DNA from: RUG13091 sp045113315
Lineage (GTDB): Bacteria; Bacillota_I; Bacilli_A; RFN20; CAG-826
Assembly: GCA_045113315.1 (NCBI GenBank)
Contig: JBGUIX010000007.1
Location: 1 to 11,982 of the forward strand
Length of the DNA stretch: 11,982 nt
Direction of reading: 5' to 3'
The notes beneath the pieces are model-generated. The model was given only the letters and a program-made list of their open reading frames with translations, was not told where the DNA came from and ran no database searches. Positions 1 to 6,213 of the stretch are shown here, one piece after another (the first letter of the stretch is position 1; each line of letters begins with the position of its first letter). Both the position numbers and the translations under genes were made by a program.

Positions 1-231
1 AGCGAGAACATCTTGACTAGTTTGACTAGGTAAAGACTTATACCAGATATTATCTTTCAATCTTTTCTTTTGATCATACCAATCTGGTATCTTATCAAAG
101 CCAAGTGATTTATATTCTTTTCTTTCATAATTACCAACATTGAATAGCTTACTAGCAGCGTAAGAGAGATGTCCAAGGATGACAGACATCGTTTCATTTA
201 CTCTTAATTCAAATTGGTAAGTTAGTAGCAT
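1..231 (-). CDS. tnpB: TnpB-like RNA-guided nuclease/IS200-IS605 accessory protein, N-terminal part only
   Basis: Reading leftward from the ATG at 229-231, 77 codons stay open to the window edge, so the gene is cut. The protein begins MLLTYQFELRVNETMSVILG and continues with LSYAASKLFNVGNYERKEY and IPDWYDQKKRLKDN, then YKSLPSQTSQDVL. This is the pattern of the N-terminal helix-turn-helix region of OrfB/TnpB proteins (the 'YxxxxLP' then 'Q' segment is typical). The start is supported by a purine-rich ribosome binding site, AAGGAAGGG, six bases upstream. TnpB proteins are RNA-guided DNA nucleases of IS200/IS605 and IS607 elements. The RuvC residues, zinc ribbon and omega RNA would lie beyond the left edge, so whether this copy is intact cannot be judged. 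No tnpA is seen on the upstream side within the window. Confidence 0.75.
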   Translation of the reverse strand, partial: MLLTYQFELRVNETMSVILGHLSYAASKLFNVGNYERKEYKSLGFDKIPDWYDQKKRLKDNIWYKSLPSQTSQDVLA

Positions 232-433
232 ATTATTCCCTTCCTTGGTTTTGAATATATTGTCTTTTGTTTACCAACATCAATTAATATCTCTTTTAAT
301 CTTCTCTCAATATTAGTGTTCAACACTTTCCTTCAATATTTAGTAGACCAAACAATTGATAGTTGATGTTAAAAAACACATGTGCATCCATGCCTTAATT
401 CACCCTATCCATATCCTCTATTTATATTATATC
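232..433 (-). other. Non-coding 5' region of tnpB, possible left end of the element
   Basis: This AT-rich stretch has no convincing gene on either strand. It should hold the tnpB promoter and, if the element is intact, its left end. Small inverted repeats are visible: a near-palindrome at 315-327 (AGTGTT/AACACT around one base) and the 8-base palindrome CACATGTG at 377-384. Neither is long enough to be called the subterminal hairpin of an IS200/IS605 end with confidence. The exact element boundary is not determined. Confidence 0.35.
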
Positions 434-457
434 AAAAAAGTGGTATTAATACCACTT
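434..457 (-). terminator. Intrinsic terminator of the uvrA-lgt operon
   Basis: Positions 438-457 form a perfect 20-base palindrome (arms AAGTGGTA and TACCACTT, loop TTAA). On the minus strand it is followed by a run of six T (complement of 434-439). It lies about 110 bases past the lgt stop, in the right orientation to end the operon. A role as the subterminal hairpin of the adjacent IS-like element is possible, but the T run favours a terminator. Confidence 0.65.
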
Positions 458-565
458 AATAATTATATTATTACAAAATATTTTTATCACATATAGTGAC
501 GATTATAATTCTAACAACCAAGGATTCCCATTCGGTATCCTAAATCAAAAAATAAATACTTATAT

Positions 566-2077
566 TTAGGCATCAATAGTTTTTTTCTTAATAAATAATG
601 GAGGTAAGGTAATTAATAAACCAAACAAGCAAGAAATGCCTAAAGATAAAATAATTAATCCCCAGTTAAATTTATTAAACACAAGTGTTTTATTAAATGA
701 AGAAGTCGACATCATGATAATGGAGACCACTAATAAGGTAATGGATATAATAGCCACACCGATTGAACCATATAAATATTTGTTTCTATTAATTTGTTTT
801 GGCTGTTTTATAAATCTAATGAAGTGATTTAAAGCGACACATAAAGCACCAACAATCACAAAGACAATGGACCAAATCCAAGACCAATAACCATTTTCAC
901 CCATGTTATAAGCGGTGTCTCTAAGAGGCTCCATTAGTACACGAGTTAAACCATACCATATCACATAGCCAAAGGCTAAATCACCTAGTTCGGTATATTT
1001 TCTTAAAGCGATACCAAAAACATGATATAAAACAAAGAATCCTAATAAATTAGTTAAACATTCAATAAAGAATAATGGGACATACATCATCCCATCAGGT
1101 GCCCAGCCAGAGGTTGAAGAGTATCTCATGTTATTAACAATAAATCGAGGTAGCCAGTTCCAATTTTCAATTGCCGTTAAAGTACCATGTACTTCACAGT
1201 TAAAGAAATTGCCCCATCTACCAACCGCTTGGGCCACTAAGATTGTGGGGATGATGATATCAACCGCTAACCAAATGCTATAGCCTTTATTTCTCCACAT
1301 GAACCAAGCTACACCAACAACGATACCGGTTATCGCACCACCTAAGATGGTTAATCCGCCTTCCCAAATAGCGAATATCTTCCACCATGGTTGACCGACA
1401 AATTCCACAGAATAATTACCAATCACATAGAAGATTCTCGCCCCTAATATACCGGCAGGAAAAGCGATTAAGAATGTGGATTCGGCAATACCATGTTTAC
1501 CGTATTGTAAATAGAATTTATGGTCTAGTATGAAATAACAATATAGAGCTCCAGAAAGGATGCATAAAGCGTAGAAAGCAATATTTGGTCCATATAAAGA
1601 ACTGGGATTCACAAATCCATGTTGGAAATTAATTCCATTAGGAAGAGGATATGTTGCGTAATTAGCAAATCCTTCACTAAGGAAGAATAAAGATATTAAG
1701 AATAATGGGAATGCCGCCATTAAACCTTTAAATAACCATTTATCAGTGGTTTCAGAAACACCTTTCTTTTTTAAATCACCCCAATAATGAAGCATAAAAG
1801 TAAATAAAGAAACCGCTCCTAAAGAGCCGACTAATAAACCACCGATGATACAACTAGCCATCTCATATGGTTTAGGAGAAATTTTTCCCCATAAATAGAT
1901 AGAAGACATCATCGTGGTGAAAGATAAAGTAAAAACACTACCGACCACTAATAAGCGGAATAATATTTTCTTAAAAGGAATTGGAGGAACAACATTTCTA
2001 ATAAATGTTAAGGATAAATAAATCCCCATTGTTAAACTAATCACCGCGATTAAAGCGGAAACAATAAATAAAACCAT
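566..2077 (-). CDS. lgt: Prolipoprotein diacylglyceryl transferase, extended form
   Basis: Membrane enzyme that moves diacylglycerol from phosphatidylglycerol to the lipobox cysteine of prolipoproteins, the first step of lipoprotein maturation. The Lgt core lies at about residues 160-420 of 503: GARIFYVIG (212-220), WEGGLTILGG (238-247), the family signature GRWGNFFNCEVHG (286-298) and YGLTRVLMEPLRD (375-387), which carries conserved arginines. Usual bacterial Lgt proteins are about 260-300 residues. This one has some 150 extra N-terminal residues with about four hydrophobic segments (roughly 1-25, 40-62, 77-97, 117-135) and about 80 extra C-terminal residues with two more (436-456, 471-496). 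The residue matching E. coli His103 in the GGxxxHGG motif is Leu245 here. The ATG overlaps the uvrA stop (TAATG) and AAAGGA lies upstream inside uvrA, so translation is probably coupled. In many Firmicutes lgt follows uvrA and hprK; hprK is absent here. Confidence 0.9.
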   Translation of the reverse strand: MVLFIVSALIAVISLTMGIYLSLTFIRNVVPPIPFKKILFRLLVVGSVFTLSFTTMMSSIYLWGKISPKPYEMASCIIGGLLVGSLGAVSLFTFMLHYWGDLKKKGVSETTDKWLFKGLMAAFPLFLISLFFLSEGFANYATYPLPNGINFQHGFVNPSSLYGPNIAFYALCILSGALYCYFILDHKFYLQYGKHGIAESTFLIAFPAGILGARIFYVIGNYSVEFVGQPWWKIFAIWEGGLTILGGAITGIVVGVAWFMWRNKGYSIWLAVDIIIPTILVAQAVGRWGNFFNCEVHGTLTAIENWNWLPRFIVNNMRYSSTSGWAPDGMMYVPLFFIECLTNLLGFFVLYHVFGIALRKYTELGDLAFGYVIWYGLTRVLMEPLRDTAYNMGENGYWSWIWSIVFVIVGALCVALNHFIRFIKQPKQINRNKYLYGSIGVAIISITLLVVSIIMMSTSSFNKTLVFNKFNWGLIILSLGISCLFGLLITLPPLFIKKKTIDA

Positions 2078-4917
2078 TAACAGTAATGTCCTTTCTTTAA
2101 TAGATCGATAAGGAACTGACCAGTATAAGATTTCTTATTCTTACTTACTTCTTCTGGAGTACCAGTAGCGACAATCGTGCCACCACCATCTCCACCATCA
2201 GGTCCTAAATCGATAATATAATCAGCGACTTTGATGACATCTAAGTTATGTTCAATAACTAAGACTGTGTCACCATTATCGACAATTCTTTGTAATATTT
2301 TTAATAATCTAGAAACATCATCTGTATGTAATCCAGTTGTTGGTTCATCTAAGATATATAAAGATTTACCAGTTGGTTTTTTCTGTAGTTCATAGGCTAA
2401 TTTCACTCTTTGCGCTTCGCCACCTGATAATGTCGTTGCGGGTTGACCTAATTTGATATAGCCTAGGCCAACATCATAAAGAATTTGTAATCTCTTTTTA
2501 AGTTTCGGACGATTTTCAAAGAATTTTAAAGCGTCTTCCACAGTCATCTCTAGAACATCATAAATATTCTTACCTTTATAGGTAACTTGTAATGTTTCTT
2601 CGTTATATCTTTTACCATTACAAGCATCACATTTGACATAAACATCTGGTAAGAAATTCATCGGAATACAAGTCACACCAGCGCCTTGACATGTTTCACA
2701 TCTTCCACCTGTGGTGTTAAAGGAGAATCTACCTTTATCAAAACCACGGGCTTTAGCTTCGATAGTTTCCGCGAATAAATCTCTAATATCATCAAATAAT
2801 TTGACGTATGTCGCTGGGTTAGAACGAGGAGTTCTACCGATCGGATCTTGAGTGACATCCACGACTTTATCTAAATAATCAACACCGATAATCTCTTTAT
2901 ATTTACCTAAGGTAACATCCGCATTTTCATTGAAATGTCTTTGAATATATGGATATAAAGTTTGATTAATTAATGATGATTTGCCACTTCCCGAAACACC
3001 AGTCACACAGACAAAGCATCCTAAAGGAATATCAACATCAACATTCTTTAAGTTATTACTACTCGCGCCTTTTATAGAAATAAATTTGCCATTTCCTTTT
3101 CTTCTATTTTTTGGAATTGGAATAAATTTACGATCCGCTAAATAAGCACCAGTAATCGATCTTTCACTTTTTTCAATATCTTCGACTTTGCCTTCAGCTA
3201 CTACTTCACCACCGTGAATACCGGCTCCAGGTCCAATATCGACGATATAATCAGCGCTTCTAATCGTTTCTTCATCGTGCTCTACAACCACTAAGGTATT
3301 ACCTAAATCACGCATCTTTTGCATGGTTTTTATGAGTTTTTGGTCATCTTTTTGATGTAAACCGATAGAAGGTTCATCTAAAACATATAAAACACCAGTT
3401 AATTTACTACCTATTTGTGTGGCTAATCTAATTCTTTGAGATTCTCCACCACTTAAGGTCATAGCCATACGGGATAAAGTTAAATATTCTAAGCCGACAT
3501 CGCATAAGAAAGAGGCGCGGTTATGAATCTCGTTAAGTACCATATCAGCGATCGTCTTTTGACTTTCACTTAATTTATTTGGTAATTCATCGACCCATTT
3601 CACTAAATCTTTAAGCTGTAAATCGGTGACTTCTTTAATATTTTTACCATCGATTAAAACCGATAAAGCCTGTTCATTAAGTCTAGCTCCATGACAAGTG
3701 GTACATTCCTTATCACGCATATAATATTCAAAAACTTCTCTCATCATGTCTGATTGAGTGTTGTTATATAAACGATCGATTCTTGTTTTTACACCTTCAA
3801 TATAACCGTTTCGATGCATGACATTTCCGTTTACGGAAGTAATCTCATATTTAAATGGTTGTTCACTACCATATAAACAGATATGTTTTTCTCTTTCAGT
3901 GAGCTTTTCCCAAGGCTTATCAAGGTCAATTTTATATAATTTACAAAGTAAAGCGAATTCTTGCCATTCGATATTTTTACTACCGATAGTGTTTCTATAC
4001 CATCTAATCGCCCCTTGATTAATCGATAAAGTTTTATCCGGAATTAAGATATCTGGATCAACTTCTCTTTTCATTCCTAAACCTTTACAGTCAGGGCAAA
4101 AACCTAATGGAGCGTTAAAAGAGAATAATCTTGGCTCCACGCGAGGAACGGAGAAACCACATATTGGGCAGGTATGTTTATCAGAAAGTAACCTTTCTCC
4201 TTTTTCAGAAAGAATTAATAATAAACCATGCGACCAATCTAGAGCAGTTTCAATAGATTCGTAAATACGCGCTCTATTATCAGGTTTAACGATAATTCTA
4301 TCGACGACGATATCGATATCATGTCTTTTGTTTTTATCTAAATCTTTAACTAGTTCAATTTCGGTTAATTCACCATCGACACGTAAACGTGTAAAACCAT
4401 TCACTCTAATCTTATCTAAGATATCTTTTTGTGTGCCTTTTTCATGATGAACCACTGGTGATAATAATTGAATTTTGCTTCCTTCACCATATTCCATCAC
4501 CACATCGGTCATCATCGATGGAGAAAAAGAGATGATTGGTTCATGGTGATTAGGGCAATATGGAACACCAATTCTGCCAAATAACAATCTTAAATAGTCA
4601 TATATTTCAGTGACTGTTCCTACTGTCGAACGAGGATTATGAGAAACGGATTTTTGATCAATCGCGATGCTAGGAGATAAACCATCAATACTATCAACAT
4701 TTGGTTTATCATAGCTTCCTAAGAATTGTCTAGCATAGCTAGATAAACTCTCCATATATCTTCTTTGACCTTCTGCAAAGATAGTATCAAAGGCTAAAGT
4801 GGTTTTACCACTTCCTGATAAACCGGAAAAGACGATTAAAGAATTTTTTGGTAATTCTAAATCGATATTTTTTAAGTTATTCTCTTTAGCGCCTTTAATA
4901 ACAATCCTAGTTTCCAT
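2077..4917 (-). CDS. uvrA: UvrABC excision repair system, damage-recognition ATPase UvrA
   Basis: UvrA dimers find bulky DNA lesions, load UvrB and leave before UvrC cuts, in cytoplasmic nucleotide excision repair. The 946-residue length is normal. Two ABC-type ATPase halves are complete: Walker A GLSGSGKT (32-39), first zinc site (C250, C253, C274, C277, with SFNAPLGFCPDC), signature LSGGESQRIRLA (488-499), Walker B YVLDEPSIGLH (511-521); then Walker A GVSGSGKSS (640-648), second zinc site (C740, C743, C763, C766), LSGGEAQRVKLA (830-841) and YILDEPTTGLH (854-863 region). The N-terminus METRIVIKGAKENNLKNIDL matches the family start, fixing the ATG at 4915-4917. No Shine-Dalgarno sequence precedes it, and the best promoter puts transcription only a few bases upstream. 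The stop overlaps the lgt start by one base. uvrB is not in the window. Confidence 0.97.
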   Translation of the reverse strand: METRIVIKGAKENNLKNIDLELPKNSLIVFSGLSGSGKTTLAFDTIFAEGQRRYMESLSSYARQFLGSYDKPNVDSIDGLSPSIAIDQKSVSHNPRSTVGTVTEIYDYLRLLFGRIGVPYCPNHHEPIISFSPSMMTDVVMEYGEGSKIQLLSPVVHHEKGTQKDILDKIRVNGFTRLRVDGELTEIELVKDLDKNKRHDIDIVVDRIIVKPDNRARIYESIETALDWSHGLLLILSEKGERLLSDKHTCPICGFSVPRVEPRLFSFNAPLGFCPDCKGLGMKREVDPDILIPDKTLSINQGAIRWYRNTIGSKNIEWQEFALLCKLYKIDLDKPWEKLTEREKHICLYGSEQPFKYEITSVNGNVMHRNGYIEGVKTRIDRLYNNTQSDMMREVFEYYMRDKECTTCHGARLNEQALSVLIDGKNIKEVTDLQLKDLVKWVDELPNKLSESQKTIADMVLNEIHNRASFLCDVGLEYLTLSRMAMTLSGGESQRIRLATQIGSKLTGVLYVLDEPSIGLHQKDDQKLIKTMQKMRDLGNTLVVVEHDEETIRSADYIVDIGPGAGIHGGEVVAEGKVEDIEKSERSITGAYLADRKFIPIPKNRRKGNGKFISIKGASSNNLKNVDVDIPLGCFVCVTGVSGSGKSSLINQTLYPYIQRHFNENADVTLGKYKEIIGVDYLDKVVDVTQDPIGRTPRSNPATYVKLFDDIRDLFAETIEAKARGFDKGRFSFNTTGGRCETCQGAGVTCIPMNFLPDVYVKCDACNGKRYNEETLQVTYKGKNIYDVLEMTVEDALKFFENRPKLKKRLQILYDVGLGYIKLGQPATTLSGGEAQRVKLAYELQKKPTGKSLYILDEPTTGLHTDDVSRLLKILQRIVDNGDTVLVIEHNLDVIKVADYIIDLGPDGGDGGGTIVATGTPEEVSKNKKSYTGQFLIDLLKKGHYC

Positions 4918-4927
4918 AAGTGAGTTA

Positions 4928-4956
4928 ATTATAGATAATATTTAAAAATTTATCTA
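4928..4956 (-). promoter_or_regulatory. Probable promoter of uvrA-lgt, giving a near-leaderless mRNA
   Basis: On the minus strand TAGATA (4956-4951) and a perfect TATAAT (4933-4928) are separated by 17 bases. The expected start of transcription is near 4921, leaving only about four bases before the uvrA ATG at 4917. The sequence between the -10 box and the ATG (TAACTCACTT end) has no Shine-Dalgarno-like purine run. Confidence 0.55.
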
Positions 4957-5015
4957 TTAATATGTTTTATAAATAAGAATAAGAGAAAAGATAATACAAA
5001 AAAGACGATTAAATG

Positions 5016-5021
5016 TATAAT
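5016..5021 (+). promoter_or_regulatory. -10 box of the tRNA-Pro promoter
   Basis: A perfect TATAAT lies 10 bases before the mature tRNA 5' end, so transcription would start a few bases upstream of the tRNA. The -35 region (around 4993-4998, AATACA) is a poor match, so only the -10 box is called. Confidence 0.5.
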
Positions 5022-5031
5022 AAATAGGATT

Positions 5032-5108
5032 CGGGACGTAGCGCAGCTTGGTAGCGCACTTCCTTGGGGTGGAAGGGGTCGTGAGTTCAAATCTCATCGT
5101 TCCGACCA
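5032..5108 (+). tRNA. tRNA-Pro, anticodon GGG, CCA end encoded
   Basis: A full cloverleaf can be drawn. The acceptor stem is CGGGACG/CGTTCCG with one G-U pair. The D stem is GCGC/GCGC with loop AGCTTGGTA. The anticodon stem is CTTCC/GGAAG with loop TTGGGGT (5064-5070), placing GGG at 5066-5068. The variable loop is GGGTC. The T stem is GTGAG/CTCAT with loop TTCAAAT. The 3' ACCA (5105-5108) is genomically encoded. The body matches bacterial proline tRNAs. GGG reads the CCC and CCU codons. It is a single-gene unit with its own -10 box and terminator, on the opposite strand to its neighbours. Confidence 0.95.
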
Positions 5109-5120
5109 GTTAATAAAAAT

Positions 5121-5140
5121 AGTCTCTTAAGAGACTTTTT
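5121..5140 (+). terminator. Terminator of tRNA-Pro, probably bidirectional
   Basis: The 16-base perfect palindrome AGTCTCTTAAGAGACT (5121-5136) is followed on the plus strand by TTTTATTT. On the minus strand the same stem is followed by ATTTTTATT, so it can also end transcription of the kinase gene whose stop is at 5160. Confidence 0.8.
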
Positions 5141-5159
5141 ATTTAATAATCAAAAATGA

Positions 5160-5654
5160 TTAAATTAAATCGATTATTTCTTCGATATTTTCGCCATTAG
5201 TGATGTAAACATTGGAGAAGAATTCATAATCTTCTTTTTGTGGTAATTCAAAATTAGCGAAATATTCTTCTAACACTTCACTTGGAACCGGAAATTCACG
5301 GTCAAAATTTTGTCTAATCACTACTTCTTTAGCAACATCGAATAAAACGAGATTAGTTTCATCAAAATGAGACTTTAATTCCTTAACGGAATCAATACGA
5401 TATTTGGTGTCTCTATTCGTCGCGTCAAGAACGACAATTCCTTTTGGATCTTCAGAATAAACTTTCGCGAGTTCATAAAACATCTTCCACATGAGCTTAT
5501 CTTCACTAAGATTTTTTTGACTACCAGTCACTAAATCTCTTAAAGCATCAGAAGAGATAATATAAACATGGCCTTCTTTTTTCTTTCTTAATAATTTTGA
5601 GAAATAAGATTTACCTGATCCTGGAACACCTGATAAAACAATAAGTTTAGACAT
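5160..5654 (-). CDS. P-loop kinase of the polynucleotide-kinase-like (AAA_33) family
   Basis: A 164-residue cytoplasmic protein starting MSKLIVLSGVPGSGKS. Walker A is GVPGSGKS (9-16). It is followed by SSDALR (34-39), the VVLDATNRDTKYR segment (74-86) and the lid-like IRQNFDREFPVPSEVLEEYF (113-132) with NFELPQKE after it. The DATN...R and R...R..PVP...F..P pattern is that of the kinase domain of T4-Pnk-like enzymes and AAA_33 proteins, which phosphorylate nucleic-acid 5' ends or small molecules; the substrate here is unknown. I chose the ATG at 5652-5654. A 20-residue longer frame from 5714 would read through the preceding terminator (5697-5723) and add an unrelated hydrophobic stretch. There is no clear ribosome binding site, and a -10-like TATTAT sits 14 bases before the ATG. 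A zeta-toxin-like role is possible but no zeta motif is clear. Confidence 0.8.
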   Translation of the reverse strand: MSKLIVLSGVPGSGKSYFSKLLRKKKEGHVYIISSDALRDLVTGSQKNLSEDKLMWKMFYELAKVYSEDPKGIVVLDATNRDTKYRIDSVKELKSHFDETNLVLFDVAKEVVIRQNFDREFPVPSEVLEEYFANFELPQKEDYEFFSNVYITNGENIEEIIDLI

Positions 5655-5668
5655 AATTTTTCTAAGAT

Positions 5669-5674
5669 ATAATA
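5669..5674 (-). promoter_or_regulatory. Possible -10 box of the kinase gene
   Basis: TATTAT on the minus strand lies 14 bases before the chosen ATG, which would give an untranslated leader of only about eight bases. No good -35 box is visible at a normal distance. It is supported mainly by the need for a new promoter after the terminator at 5697-5723. Confidence 0.3.
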
Positions 5675-5696
5675 TTAGCAAAGTGATGATATGAAT

Positions 5697-5723
5697 AAAA
5701 GAAAAAGAGAACATTAAGTTCTC
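5697..5723 (-). terminator. Terminator after the 114-residue gene
   Basis: On the minus strand the stem GAGAAC/GTTCTC (5723-5718 and 5712-5707) with loop TTAAT is followed by TTTTTCTTTT. It lies 22 bases after the stop of the gene at 5745-6089 and separates it from the kinase. Confidence 0.6.
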
Positions 5724-5744
5724 ATTTCCTCAAATTTGTTTTAA

Positions 5745-6089
5745 TTATTTTTCGTTTTTAAGTAATTCTTCAACTTCCGCTTTTGATAATAAGCGTTCTT
5801 TATTAACTTTACGGTTGGCTTTTTTAATATCGGCTTTAACCGCTCTTAATAAAGCTTCTTGTTCTTTTCTAGCGGCGATTTTTCTTCTAGTCGCATTTAA
5901 GAAAGCTTCTGGAACATAAGAAGAAATAATTTGTTTTCCTTCTCTCCATTGACGGTAGTAATAAGTATGTCCGGATATCTGTTTAACAGAGATATATCCC
6001 ACAGGGAGAGATTTAATATTTTCTTCGATTTGTTCTTTCTCGTTATGTAATTCGAGAAGTAATTCTAATTGTCTAACTTGTTTATTCAT
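5745..6089 (-). CDS. Uncharacterised 114-residue protein with a YYYRQWREGK motif
   Basis: I do not recognise a named function. The N-terminus (about 1-28) is a charged helix rich in Leu and Glu. The centre holds LPVGYISVKQISGHTYYYRQ followed by WREGKQIISSYV (about 28-59), a compact segment seen, from memory, in uncharacterised Firmicutes proteins with an LPxGYISxKxIxGxxYYYxQWxxG pattern. The C-terminal half (about 65-114) is Lys/Arg/Glu-rich and predicted helical. The basic character and aromatic patch would suit nucleic acid binding, but this is inference. Start: the first in-frame ATG (6095) is only three bases from AGG, whereas the third-codon ATG at 6087-6089 is spaced normally from GTAGG and is preferred. 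It has its own promoter and terminator, so it is probably monocistronic. Confidence 0.75.
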   Translation of the reverse strand: MNKQVRQLELLLELHNEKEQIEENIKSLPVGYISVKQISGHTYYYRQWREGKQIISSYVPEAFLNATRRKIAARKEQEALLRAVKADIKKANRKVNKERLLSKAEVEELLKNEK

Positions 6090-6109
6090 AATCATTAACC
6101 TACGAAAAT

Positions 6110-6138
6110 AATATATAGCAATTTATCATCTCTATCAA
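6110..6138 (-). promoter_or_regulatory. Promoter of the 114-residue gene
   Basis: On the minus strand TTGATA (6138-6133) and TATATT (6115-6110), each five of six to consensus, are spaced by exactly 17 bases. Transcription would start near 6103, giving a leader of about 14 bases that includes GTAGG. The promoter lies directly downstream of the nifJ terminator. Confidence 0.65.
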
Positions 6139-6160
6139 GATAAAAATAATATTTTTTCAT

Positions 6161-6198
6161 AAATAAAATAAAAGAAGGATATGATAACCATACCCTTC
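6161..6198 (-). terminator. Terminator of nifJ
   Basis: On the minus strand a 10-pair stem (GAAGGGTATG at 6198-6189 with CATATCCTTC at 6183-6174, one G-U pair, loop GTTAT) is followed by TTTTATTTTATTT. It starts about 15 bases after the nifJ stop. Confidence 0.85.
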
Positions 6199-6213
6199 CT
6201 TTAATATTTTATA

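Noticed and set aside
450..568. Plus-strand open frame ending ...NQGFPFGILNQKINTYI that could be the tail of a broken gene
   Set aside because: It has no start codon, is only 39 codons, partly overlaps lgt antisense, and has no recognisable homology.
539..570. Inverted repeat CCTAAAT/ATTTAGG over the lgt stop
   Set aside because: Seven AT-rich pairs with a loop of about 18 bases and no T run; the palindrome at 438-457 is a far better terminator.
636..827. Plus-strand open frame of 63 codons opposite the C-terminus of lgt
   Set aside because: It lies entirely antisense to a well-supported gene, has no ribosome binding site and resembles no protein.
2673..2858. Minus-strand open frame of 61 codons in another frame of uvrA
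   Set aside because: Lies inside the intact uvrA coding sequence around the second zinc site; no sign of independent expression.
3818..4018. Plus-strand open frame of 66 codons opposite uvrA
   Set aside because: Antisense shadow of uvrA with no promoter or ribosome binding site.
5655..5714. Longer start for the kinase adding 20 hydrophobic residues that look like a membrane anchor
   Set aside because: This part reads through the T run and one arm of the upstream gene's terminator and joins the family's usual start MSKLIVLSG; no ribosome binding site precedes it.
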